Origin: Alternaria dauci
Taxonomy: Eukaryota; Ascomycota; Dothideomycetes; Pleosporales; Pleosporaceae
Assembly: GCF_042100115.1 (NCBI RefSeq)
Contig: NC_091274.1
Coordinates: 1,922,001-1,986,000, forward strand
DNA: 64,000 nucleotides
Reading direction: 5' to 3'
Shown here: positions 33,701-45,504 of the stretch, piece by piece
Layout: the number at the start of each line of letters is the position of its first letter
How positions within the stretch are numbered: the stretch's first letter is position 1
The notes under the pieces: model-generated
The model's input: only the letters and a program-made list of their open reading frames with translations
What the model was told of the DNA's origin: nothing
The model's database searches: none
Position numbers and translations under genes: made by a program

Positions 33701-36700
33701 TTATCCCCCCTCTTAGGGATATTATCTTAATACCCTAGATTATTATTTCCTTACGCCTAGTCTAGTAGTAGTAGTAGAGGTATAGCTACTCTTATAGTAT
33801 TATAACCTCTTTTTCCTCTTTTCCTTACTTTCCCTAACTATACCTAAAGTTTAGACTTCTTAATATATCTATACCTAGAACTTAACTTAATAGTACTAAG
33901 CTTATACTAACTATATCTATTAGTAAAGGAATAAGATAACTTTTTATTATAAGTAGTATAAGGAGAAAAATCTTTATTATTTTATAGATATTACCTTTAG
34001 GTAGTATATAGGCTGTATTTTAGTAAAAGCTAAGTATAGCTTATTTATAACTAAGGAAGAGTAAGAGAAGGTAGAGGCTAAAAAGTAGTAAAAACGTCTT
34101 AAAATTACTCGCCTAAAGGCGTAACGCGTATAGCTAGATACCTAGTTATTATAGTAAGAGTTAGAGCTTCTAGAGGTTAAGGTGTAAGAGTAAGTATTTA
34201 CTAATTAAGATTACGCTATTTTAAGCCTTTAGGATTATATAAAAGAGTAAGCTAAGGAAAACTCTACCCTTAGTATAGACTTTCTACTAATTAAACTATT
34301 AATACTTAGATTATTAATTAAATTAGGTTAGTTATAGGCTAATACTTCTTTTAATCCTTTTTCTAGATTCTTTTCTTCTCTTAAGGACTTAGTCCTCCCT
34401 TCTCTAAGTATCTCTAATAATACTTATATACCTATAACTTATAGTTTATTAAATTTTCTTTTAGTTCCTAAGTATTCTAGCTCTCTAGCTATCCTAACTA
34501 CTTAACTAAGTATTTCTACTAATAACTAATTTTCTATAAGTCCCTAATTTCCTTAACCTTATACTTATTATCTTTAAGCTCTATATTAGTAGCTAGCTTA
34601 GTATCTAGAGGTACTCTTTCTAGGAGTTTCTTATAAAAGACAGGGTAGATACGTATACCTAGTAGGAGTTAGAGTTTATAGTTTACTTTACCTATTTCCT
34701 CTAGAACCTTAAATAGTCCTACTTAGAGGTTATCTAGTTTCTTACTTAGTTACTTAGTTTTTAAGTTTTATTATAATAGGAAAACTTTATCCCCCTTCTT
34801 AAAGGTTAGTCCCTTAATCCTTTACTTATTAGCTACCTTAGCTATTATAAGGTTCCTATAAGCTATATTCTTACTTAATTCTATATACAGTTCTTACATT
34901 AAGTAGGCTTTATTATCTATACCTACTATAATACTTTCTATATCCTTTAGATCTTAATAAGTAACTAGCTTATATCTATAGTTCACGTAGTGTAGTAAGT
35001 ACTTTATTATTATAGACCTAGTACTATTATAGGCTAGTTATACTATTAGTAAGAGTTTAACTTAGTTATCTTATAGCTTATTAGTATATATTCTTAGATA
35101 CTATTCTAGTATCTAGTTTATTTATTCTATTTAGCTATTTATTTTAGGGTAAAAGCTAGTTAATAGCTTCTTCTTTATACTTAACTTTACTAGGAATATA
35201 TTCTAATACTTAGAAGTAAATAGTTTATTATAATTTATTATAAACTCTTTAGGTACCCTTTACTTTAATATTAGTACCTTACTAACCTTATATATATATT
35301 CCTCTATTATAATAGTCTCTTTAGTAAGTATAAACTTTACTCCTTTTATATATTAGTATATAATAACTAGGATTATATTATATAATCTTCTAGATCTTAG
35401 TTCTAATAACCTTAGGAGCTTTACTATAAAGTCTATTATTACGCTACTCTATAGTCTTATTAGTAGTAGTAAGGGTTATAATAGACTATAAGGCTTATAT
35501 CTCTTAGGCTTATTCTAGTAATAAGCTAAATAGTTACTTAGGATGTCCTACACCTTTACTTATAAGCGTAGTATTATAAATACCTTTACTAAACATCTAA
35601 CTATCTCTTCTAGTAATATATATCTAAATTCTAGGGACTTATATAGTTCCTTAATAAGATTTAATCTTAGGTGTAGAGGTATATATATTTAATTACCTCG
35701 AATTATATCTTAGTACTCTCGCTTATCTTATAATAGTTTATTAGAGCTATTTTTATTAGGCTTGAACTACTAGCTAGCTACTCTCTACTACTATTACTAC
35801 TAAAGTGTTTCTACCCGCTTAGCTACCTTAACTACCTTAACTAGTTCTAGCTAGTTATATTATAAAGTACTATTAGGTATTTTTCTAAATATAGCGTTAT
35901 ATAGTTCTTTATAACTATCTTTATATAAATTAAATCTCCTACTTAGAGTATCTATAGCTCTATTAAGTATTCTAGCGTAGTTTATTATCTTAAAGTTAAA
36001 CTAGGCTAGTACCTTAGCCTATTAAATTTATTATTAGTTAAGTTTTTTTATAGTTATAACTATTACTAAGTTCTAGTAATTAGTAAAAACCTTAATCTAG
36101 TATAGTTATCCTAATAAATAGACTTCCTACTATTTAAAGGAATTAACTACTCTTAGTAGCTCCTTATTATAAATATTATAGTTAAGTTCTACTCTAGAGA
36201 ACTTTCTTAAGTAGTAGAATACTAGTCTCTACTTCTTATCTAGGTATAACTATAATAATATAGCTCTAACTATATAATCTAATACGTTAGTCTTAACTTA
36301 TATTTCTTATTTTAGGTTATATATCTCTAGTATAGGTGCCTTAAGAAATATCTACTTAATTTAATTAAAAGCCTCCTAATATTCCTTATCTTATTTAAAA
36401 CTAATTTCCTTCTTTATAATCTTAGAGAGGGGTATAGTAATCTTTAAGTAATCCTTAATAAACTTCTAGTAGTAGTTAGTAAATCCTAGGAAGGATTATA
36501 TATCCTTAACTATTTTAGGCGTTAGCTACTCCTATATAGCTACTATCTTCTTTAGGTTTATCTTTACTCCCTTTATAAATATTATAAAGCCTAGGTATTC
36601 TATTTCCTTTATATAGAATTCGCACTTCCTTAGCTATAGGTATAGCTTATATTCCTTAAGCTTCCTTAGCACTTTCTTAATATACTCTATATATTCTTCT

Positions 36701-39700
36701 AGCGTCCTACTAGTATATACTAGTATATTATTAATATACGCTATAATAAAGATTCTAAGGTACTTATAGAGCGCGTTATTAATAACTAACTAAAATGTTA
36801 CTAAGGTATTTATTAACCTAAAAGGCATTACTATATATTTAAATAGTCTATATTTTATCTTAAAAGCTATTATCTATTTATATCCTTCCTTAATCCTAAT
36901 TTAGTAAAATCCTTCCTAAATATTAAACTTTATAAACTACTTAGCTCCCTAGAGTTAATCTATAAGCTCTATAATTAGTAGTAAGGGATATTAGTTCTTC
37001 TAAGTAATACTATTTAACTTATAGAAGTTAATATATAGTTACTACTTCCTATTAGGCTTCTTTATAAATAAGATAGGTAAGGCTATTAGGCCTAATCCTA
37101 GTTAGATAAATCCCTTCTTTAGATTCTTCTAGATATAATCCCTTAGCTTAGTATTATACTTAGGTAATATAGGATATATTAGTCTTAGGCTTAACTTTAC
37201 CCCTTTATCTAAGATAATCTTATAATCCTAATCCTAATAGTCTACTAAATCTATAGCTTTATTTTCCTTAAAGAGTTCTCTAAACTTATTAGTCTAATAC
37301 TCTCTTAGTATCTCTAGTAGTAAGGGTCCTTCCTTTATAGTTATAACTTATCTTATCTATATAACTCTTACTCTTTAAGGGTCCTTCTTATAGATTCTTA
37401 TAATCTTATAAGGTAAGATCTTACTAAACCTCCTATCCTAGGTTAAGCTCTAGTCCTTTAGGCTTACTCTTCTACGTACTCTAGTAACCTTATATATAGG
37501 TTCTCTTCTAAGTATTATCTATATTCGCTAATTAATAGTAGGGTTATAGGTATCTAGTCCTCTTAGATTTATAATATTAATATTTATAAAGTACTTAATA
37601 CCTACTATCTATAGCTTTATTAGTTTTATCTCTAACCTTATTATACTACCTCTATATTCTATAAGTTTTTTATTAACTAGTACTACTAGTACTAGTTTTT
37701 TCTTAACTTAGTAAGGTATCCTATACCTCTCTACTACTTTAAGTAAGATTATTATCCTTATAGCCCTACTATTTATAAGTACCTAAATATCTTAACTTAG
37801 TATAGATATAGTTATAAGTAGCTACTTTACCTAATTATTAGTATCCTATACCTTCCTAAAGGTCCTTTTAAGCATACCTTTATTAGTATAACTTTATCCC
37901 TAATAGTATTTTAGTTTTTTAACTACTTACCTTTCTTATACTTAAGAAAGTAGCTTATATTATTCTTTAAGCTATAGTACGTTAAGTACTTATTATTATA
38001 ATAGAAGCTCTAATAAATATTCTAATAAGGTATCTCCTCCCTAGTAATCCTCTTCCTTAGTTAAGCCCTTTTAGCTCTATAAATCTTATAATCTATAACC
38101 TTATAGATATTTAATAATAAAGTATAATAATAATAGTTATCTACTTTATATACTTCCTTAAGCTACTTATAATAGAAGTTATACCTATTCTTATATTATA
38201 TTTAAAGGAGTTATTTATATATTTCTACTTTCTCTAGTTTATAGATATAGTAGTTATTAGCTAGATACTTATCTACCTAGAGACTTAGGTAATAGTAATA
38301 GTCTTAATCTATCTTATACTTCTCTTTATCTTCCTTATAGAACTAGTAATTAATCTTATAGTTATACTAATATATTTTCTTATATTCTTTAGTATCTTCT
38401 TCTTCTTTAGATATTTCTTAAGCCTTACCCTTAACTTCTAAGTCTTTAAAGTAAGGTTATTAGGTTACTACCTAGTACCTTATTACCTTAGTATTCTTAC
38501 TAGTAATTATAATTTACTTTTAAATCCTATAGTTATAAGTATAGTATATAGTATCTCTATAAATCTAATACTACTAATTAGCTAGACGTTCTAGGACGTC
38601 TTTACCCTTAACCTTTTAGTCTTTTACCTTTAGCTTATCTATAGCTAATACCTTATTACTTATCTTAATTTATAAGATAATTATAAAAGCTTTCTTATTA
38701 GCTAACCTTACTTCTTTATAAAGGTCTAGGTTACTTAGGTTATTATCTAGCTCTATCTAAGTTAAGTATAGTATACCTTATCTAATTATCCTAATCTTAA
38801 TAGCTATCTATTTAACTTATTCTTCCTTATAGTCTTAGGTAAAGTGTCCTACTTTACTATAATAGAGATATACCTTATTATTATAATACTTCTAGCGTTC
38901 TTCCTTAGAGAGACTATCTTATCTCTATCCTTAGGTCTTTTTATCTTTAGCCTTTTCCTATACCTTACTAGTTATAATAGTATTACTATCTCTATTATAC
39001 CTTCTACGTTACTTCTTTATATTTAGTAGATTAGGTTAGAAGTATTTCTTCTAGTTATTTTATTCCTAAAGCCTATTATCTATATATATAGCTAACTTAA
39101 TTAGTATATATAGTATTCTAAGCTTATTATAGTATATAAGGCTATCCTTAATATTTTCTTTAAGGCTTACTTTAAATACTATTTAAACTACTTTATTATC
39201 TTAATATATCTATACTTATAGTTACTTAAATTCTACTATATATACTAATACTAACGTAGTCTACCTTAAGTAAGTAATCTTCTTCTTTACTTAGTTCTAA
39301 GCGTTTACTTCTCTAAAGATATATCTTATCTCTTATTTAAACTTTATCTAACTTATAAATAAAGTATAAGTTCCTTCTTTAGTACTTATATATTCTACGT
39401 CTAGTAGGTAGTTATCTATATAGGGTTATATCTAATTAGAAGCCTTATCCTTTATATATATACTAGCTATAAGGATCTTTTCCTAGTTATTAGGTACCTT
39501 ATTATACTTGTAGTATAGGTTAATATTAGTAAGAAATACTTATAGTTTTTCTTATTCTCTGCTATATTTCTCTAGTAACGCTATCTTAGGTTTCTTAGTA
39601 GAAATAGGTTATTTATTAGGGGTAGCTATTAGCTAGCTTATAAGCTAATTAATTATATTCTATATCTTAGCTATCTACTAAGCCTAAATAAGGGCCTATT

Positions 39701-39913
39701 ACCTAAGATTTTATAGCTCTCTATTACTAGGGTTCTCCTCTAAGTCTAAGTTAGATATATTAAGTATCTTATTATTAACTAGTATAGCTACTAGTATTAA
39801 GGGTCCTAGACCCTAAGCCCTATTATTCTATACTACTCTTAGGGATACTATATTAAATCTTAATTAGGTAGATCTATTAGTTAAATGTCTACTAATATCT
39901 AAGGTAGTTAAAG

Positions 39914-40401
39914 TATTATATAGGGGTTTACTATACTTCTCTAAGCTTAGTCTATACTAAGGTAAGTTAGGCTTAGGCGATAGTCTATAAGGTAGGATAT
40001 AGAATAATTAGGTAGAAAAGAGTTATTATTATAACTAAGAGATAATTACTACTAATTCTATAAATAATAGAATAACTAGTTAATAATCTATATAAGAGAT
40101 AAACTATTTAAGTTAACTATAATAAGTATAATAATAAGATCTAATATATTCTTATACCTATTACCTTAGGTCCTATCCTCCTTAGCTTCCTTCTATTACT
40201 TACTCTTAAGGGAGGTTTAGGAGGATATAGCTTCCTTTATACTACTAGCTTCCCTTTTTTAATAAGAGGCTAGTTCTTAGTAAGAGGCTAAATTACCTAA
40301 TTAGCGCCTTATATTAATCCTTACCTTCTAATATAGTTGCCTAATAGTCTCTTACTATATAACTTATATTAAGGAGAGATCCTTTGTATTACCTTATAAT
40401 A
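39914..40401 (-). repeat. LTR of copy 1 (5' LTR in element orientation)
   Basis: Same length as its partner at 33,213. It differs from it mainly by C/T and G/A transitions, for example CTCGGTCCGT in one against CTTAGTCTAT in the other. Confidence 0.88.
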
Positions 40402-41166
40402 ATTCCTCTAACTAAAGCTAATTATTAAGTAATAGTAGTAGCTATACTATAAGTAGCTTATTAGTTATTCTTAGAAAGGGGTAGTAGAGGTAGTAGTAGT
40501 AAAGGTAGTAGTAGTTATAAAGGGTAGCTATAAAGGTTATAGAGGGTAAAAATAGTAAAGGATAGTATATAAGTTAGAAGGTTACGTCTTATAGTCTCTA
40601 GTCTATATATAATACTATTATAAATCTTTAGTATCTAGTTTTTATAATATACTATATATATACTAGTAGTACTAAATATAGGCTTATATAAGCCTATAGT
40701 TACTTAGTTAGTACTTTATCTTAAAAAAAGTCTCTAACTATACTATAATAATAAAAAAAGTCTATAAAGGATAAAGCTAAATTCTTATACCTATTACTAT
40801 AGGTCCTACTATTAGTCCTTTAACCTACTATCACTAATAGTCGTCTCTACTACTAATAGTTACTATTACGTATACGCCCTACTATTACTAATAGTAGCGT
40901 CTTAGTATAATAGCTAATTACGTAACTTAGTGTACCTTATACCTAGTCCTTATTTCCTTTTTTATAACTCTCCTTTAGAGTCTAACCCTATCTCCCTTAT
41001 ATATAGAGGATTTAACCTTTTATTACTTATAATAATGCTATACTATACTTTTTTATAATTACTTAGTATAAGAAATTATCTCTTAGTTCTTCTAATTTAA
41101 TTTCTATAATTACTTCTTAAATTAGATCTATATTTACTAAGTTATAATGTATTAAAGTTTTATTAT
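40402..41166. repeat. RIP-saturated repeat, right flank of copy 1, ending at the gene island
   Basis: It continues the repeat split by copy 1. Its last ~120 bases (about 41,045-41,166) match, in inverted orientation, the start of the AT-rich tract at 47,320. Both ends are capped by a G/C homopolymer-like run. No gene. Confidence 0.65.
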
Positions 41167-41582
41167 TGTGGTGGTGGGGGTGCTTAAGTGGCGATAGTGC
41201 TCATCTGGTGCACGGGCACTGTAGCGCGTGATCTATCTTGATTCGGATAGCACGTACTTGTGGCTGTGCAGGATTATGGCTGTGCTGATACTAGACATAA
41301 CAGTCTATAGGCATGATCACGTGTGTGACTGCAGTCACGCGAGTGGCGTAAGAGCAGGTTTCTCGGAACATGATGTATCCAGACCAGAGGCGGTGTGGGT
41401 CTGCTTATGAAAGAAGCGCGGAAATCTCCCGAGGCACTGGCATTAATCCGGCCATATCTTGGCACCATCGTCGTAGTAAAGCCTCTTCTCGCGATTGCTA
41501 AGCTGGTAGTATTACAAAGCTGGTTGCGGAAGCATCAGACATGCATTGTATGAACGGTACCTGATCATGTCTTCAGATAGGG

Positions 41583-41590
41583 TATATAAA
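41583..41590 (+). promoter_or_regulatory. TATA box of the dehydrogenase gene
   Basis: TATATAAA lies 89 bases before the ATG at 41679, with a CA-rich leader between, a typical fungal core promoter. The rest of 41,167-41,582 shows nothing I can name. Confidence 0.6.
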
Positions 41591-41678
41591 CACTCTGCCA
41601 CCTCACAATACACAAACAAAGAAACTCACACTCAACACCTCTCTGACAGTCTCTAATTGCTTCTTTCTCAACATCTCG

Positions 41679-42927
41679 ATGGCGGAGTATCAGAACAAAG
41701 CGGCATGGCTACCAGGCGTAGGGAAGCAGGTCGAAATCGGTCCTGCCGACATCCCAGAACCGGGCCCAGGGGAACTTCTCATCGAGGTAAGGAATGCGAA
41801 CAAGGAAGCCGGTTCATTTGTGCTCGCATTCACCTCTCTGTGCAGAGTTTCTGACAACCGATATGATGACAGGTCAAAGTGGTCGCTGCCCAGCCAGCAG
41901 AATACAAGATCCAAGAGGGAACACTCCCGTATCAGCTGAATTACCCCACTATTATTGGAAGTTAGTATCCGTTTCCAGCAGAGTGGCCTCCGCTATAGAA
42001 TATGGTTGCTAAGCCGAGTGCAGTATCATTTTCTGGCGTGGTCGTCAAAGTTGGCACGGAGGTCAGCCGCTTCAAGAAGGGCGACCGCATTGTCACCAAC
42101 AGCGCTGGAAGTATCCGCAATGATCCCCGATATGGAGCATACCAGAAATATGCGGTTACCACGCAAGAGATGACAGCGAAGGTAAGGGGACGAGAACTCC
42201 AGCTTGAGTCTCGCGATGTAACCAACTGTCTGCTGACAATATGGCCTTGCAGATTGGAGAAGTGTCCTTCGAAGCTGCGGTGTCCATCTCCAGCCTGGCC
42301 TATCCTGCTAGTGCACTTTTTATACACCTGCACCTTGAGAAACCAGCAGAACATCCTAATCCCGAGAACAAGAACAAGAAGGTGCTTATCTGGGGCGCTT
42401 CTTCTTCTTTTGGTGCCTATGCAACCTATTTAGCTGCTAGAGCAGGTTACACAGTGGTGGGCGTTGCGTCTTCTAAGAATGCGCAGCTTGTAAAGTCCTT
42501 CGGTGCTGTGCACTTTGTCGACAGGAGATCACCGACAGTAACGCAAGAGCTTATAGATATAGGACCTTTTGAAGCCGTCTTAGCAGCTGCTGACGCTGCC
42601 CAGGATCAGCCTGTGTTGGGAGCTGTCTTGGCTGCGCACGGAGGGGGTTCTTTTCTGTCGACAATGGGCTTGCGGCCGGGTGTGGAGCTGCCCCCAGGAG
42701 TTCAAGGAAACTTTGTGGCGATCATGGATGTCTACCTTGACCCCAAGACACGGGACTTTACCACGTGGGTGTGGTGGGATTTCTTGGAAAGTGAGCTCGC
42801 ATCTGGGCGGCTGCAGCCAGTGCCCGTCCAAGTTCTCGGTGGCCTGGACAAGGTGCAAGAGGCATGGAATCTGCTCAAGGCGGGGAAAGTAAGCGGCCAA
42901 AGACTAGCGATAACACCCAGCCTTTAA
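41679..42927 (+). CDS. Zinc-type alcohol dehydrogenase / trans-enoyl-reductase-like MDR protein
   Basis: Four exons (41679-41786, 41873-41960, 42024-42181, 42253-42927) give 342 residues. The N-terminal GroES-like fold has IPEPGPGELLIEVKVVA and GVVVKVGTEVSRFKKGDRIV. The NADPH-binding fold has KKVLIWGASSSFGAYATYL and YTVVGVAS. The catalytic zinc ligands of true alcohol dehydrogenases (the early Cys and GHE motif) are missing, so it fits the zinc-free enoyl-reductase branch, which includes LovC-type partners of polyketide synthases. No synthase is nearby, so the role is open. Intron 2 is the least certain; TAT after GCAG restores IIGISFSG. It is the only apparently intact gene of the island. 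Confidence 0.8.
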
Positions 42928-43459
42928 TCACTTCGCACAGTGTGTTGATGGCTGCACACTCGCTCAATGCACGTACTTATGTTGGCTGCGCTTCTACCGT
43001 TCTCTGAATCGTTGGCATGTTACTATAGAGAAGAATGTTGCAAGGAAAGCTTTAGCATTCCTGCTACCGCGAATCTTGAGCTATGAGTTTAGGAAGAAAT
43101 GGCGTCTAAGTTAGATAGAGTCTTGTGAGCTGGAGACTGTGATTCGTACAATTTAGGACACTTTATTGCGACATTGACGTTACTTGTTCTGTCTGTATGA
43201 CGGTGTGTGACTGGTCAAAGCTCATTGTACGAGACTGCAAGTACAGCTATCGGAAGCAGGTTTTAAGATCATTAATCTGGGTTATTCTGCTTCCACGGTA
43301 TTCTCAAGACCTTCTCCCACCACTTTCGGAACAATTTTGCCGTATATCACCATCAGCACAACCAGAAAGATCTGCACATACCTTTATCACATTCAATTGT
43401 TCAAACACCATGCGTAAGACAAGCTTCTGTATGAACACAGCTATGATTTGTTACAATAG
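42928..43459. other. Intergenic within the island
   Basis: The 3' flank of the dehydrogenase plus unassigned sequence. A long frame over 43,197-43,637 has no recognisable domain and runs out of frame across the transcription-factor relic, so I leave it out. Confidence 0.4.
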
Positions 43460-43657
43460 CGTTCGATTCCGAGACCGTTCGAAAAGAAATCAGTCTCGAT
43501 TATGCACAACGATGCACTGCTGCTCCATCATTACATGGAGTACCTTGGTCCGTGGCTTGACTGCACTGATGCGGCCCGTCAATTCACTTTGGGTGTTCCA
43601 GAGCAGGTCAAATCGTGCCCAGTATTGTGTCGTATAGCGGTCTCCGATGTTCTGTAA
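43460..43657 (+). pseudogene. Relic of a fungal-specific transcription factor (middle domain)
   Basis: One frame encodes IPRPFEKKSVS and, further on, LLHHYMEYLGPWLDCTDAAR and QFTLGVPEQVKSCPVLC before a stop at 43655. These phrases are typical of the start of the Fungal_trans_2 regulatory domain of Zn2Cys6 activators. The frame is closed just upstream at 43457, and neither a zinc cluster nor the rest of the ~400-residue domain follows. It reads as a 66-codon remnant of a local regulator. A short new gene is less likely. Confidence 0.6.
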
Positions 43658-43678
43658 AGGTGTATTAGCGTTGCTTTA

Positions 43679-44399
43679 TTAGGGGTTGGCAGTTAGGTAT
43701 TCGGCGAGCGTCATCGGCGCGCAGCCAGTAACGGATTCAATGGCGTTAGAGACGGGCGCCATAACATTGCTGCGAATGGCACTATAGGTGCTGATCCAGG
43801 CGTCGACCTGCCAGTCTGGGGCATCGTATTTTGCGCGGGAGGCATAAGCCTCTTCGATGGTCTCATCGTGGAAGCGCACGTCGCGGCCGCGAGACGCGCT
43901 GATGGTAGCAGCGACATCCGACATGGAGAGCGCCTCGCGACCAGTGACATCATAGGTGACTCCAGCGTGCTGATTCGGGTCGGCGAGCACAGCGGCGGCA
44001 AGGCGGGCAACATCCTCGCGGGCGACGATTGAGACGCGGCCGCGAATGACACCGTCAGTGCCGACGATGGAGTCCATAAAGTCGATGTAGATGCTGTTGC
44101 GCAGGAAGGTCCAGCGCATGCCGCTGGCCTTGATGTATTCCTCGGTCGTGTAGTGATCGCGTGCGAGCGTGAAGATGGCGTCGGGCGCGGCGGCCATGTA
44201 CGAGGTGTAGACGACGTGCTGCACGCCGGCTTTGACGGCCGCATCGACGAAGCAGCGGTGCTGGTCGAGGCGCTCCGCGCTCTCCGAGGCTGAGACCACG
44301 AACAGGGCGTGCACGCCTTTCAGTGCTGCGCTGGCGGCGACATGGTCGTGTTGATCTGGTGGTGGGGTTGGATCTGAAATCTACGATGGCGAATCTGGC
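43679..44399 (-). pseudogene. 5'-truncated NmrA-like NAD(P)-binding SDR protein
   Basis: The open part (43679-44314) encodes 211 residues with ALFVVSASESAERLDQHR, AGVQHVVYTSYMAAAPDA, LARDHYTTEEYIKASGMRW and GVTYDVTGREALSMSDVAAT. These are core phrases of the atypical SDR/NmrA family, whose members usually have ~285 residues. The N-terminal GxxGxxG nucleotide-binding strand is absent. A fragment in another frame at about 44,370-44,399 (ARFAIVDF) suggests the gene once continued upstream and was frameshifted and cut. Its third-codon positions are visibly richer in G and C than its neighbours, and the closest family style I know is bacterial. Without the cofactor loop it is probably inactive. 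Confidence 0.65.
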
Positions 44400-45504
44400 G
44401 AGCTCGTTTAGTCAGATGAGGGCGTGCAGCTGCGGCTGGAAGTGGTCTTAGTTGATATATGAGCCCGATTGCAGTTCAGCCATGACGTCCTGTACCACTT
44501 GTGGTAGTCGCCCTGTAGGGTATATTCAGCCACCGAACGCTAGGTGTAAGTGTACTGATGACGAACGTCTCCAGGGCTTGCTTCGAGCACGGGGTGGTGG
44601 CTCGCTGTACTGACACATCCACTTCACGCATTACTAATTACAAGCTTGGGTCTTTATACGTCAACAGGTTCGCACATGCAGTGCATGCAATAAGGGTTTA
44701 CACATTCTTGTTACTGTCATGGGCCGCTGCATTGCTTCTCTTGTTTAAGGTACCGCGTCCGTGCCCTTAGTGCACGTTTCGGCCCCGTACATGCGCTCAA
44801 CACCTATTGAGTTAAGCATACATCAAAAGAGTAGAGCGGATCAAGCAGAAAGACTTGGTAAAGGGCCTGTTAGGAAGGAAGCGCGTGTAGCCCTTCTGAG
44901 GTCAGTCAGCCCTAATCCTACATACAAGGACAGGCTCGTCTTCAGAAAACGCATAGCCAAGGCTATGCAATGTTCCCAAGTCAGTAAGTGTGAGGAGTTC
45001 TTGAACAGGTGCTGAGATATCGGTATAGGCTTGTATTAAGACGAATCCTTGAGGAGCTATCAAGCCTCTCAGAGGGATGATATATACCTACGTCACGTGA
45101 TTGTGGCTGGTGTGAGCCGACGGTGCCCTGAAGGGTTCCCGGTGGCTTGCCTGCCTGTGGCTAAGACCTGTGGCGTTGGAATATCGTGACAGCAAGTTGC
45201 TGAGCTGGGGTAGGCTAGCCCCAATGCCGCACGATGACATCCTAAGCTCGTGGGTAGAACCAACCCTGCGCAATGGGGAGCTAGAGATTTGGGCGGAATG
45301 AGTGAAGAGTGAAAATTAGACGCCTACGCTGCAAGGATGCGCTTTGCATTAGCCGCGCGTTACACGCAACAGAGGCGCTAGCGCTGCTTAAGGGAAGGCG
45401 CAGGATAAGTTAGCTGTAACGAAAAGAAAGGCATGTAAAGTGTGTTTGACGCACGGGAAAAGATGGCTAAGGGAGTCAATTGTACGCGGCATACGTGCCA
45501 CGCT
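44400..45504. other. Unassigned island sequence
   Basis: About 1.1 kb with no supported gene. Short frames such as that at 44,761-45,015 show no domain. It may hold decayed 5' sequence of the SDR gene near its left end. Confidence 0.4.

Larger units (their letters stand above)
33213..40401 (-). mobile_element. RIP-inactivated Ty3/Gypsy retrotransposon, copy 1
   Basis: About 7.2 kb bounded by two 488-base LTRs and the 4-base duplication ATTC (33209-33212 and 40402-40405). The internal part lines up in order and orientation with the young copy at 60,873. The tract after its left LTR matches that copy's polypurine tract, integrase and RNase H regions with C-to-T and G-to-A changes. Pol is therefore on the minus strand, with IN nearest the left LTR and gag near 38,000-39,800. 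The reverse transcriptase active-site region falls near 36,730 (minus strand), where the two Asp codons read as Asn. Every frame is closed by stops. It is the same family as copies at 57,199 and 60,873. Confidence 0.88.

Noticed and set aside
38844..39026. A 60-codon hydrophobic frame inside the AT-rich tract
   Set aside because: A chance result of Ile/Leu/Tyr-rich translation of RIP-damaged DNA. It lies within the gag region of copy 1.
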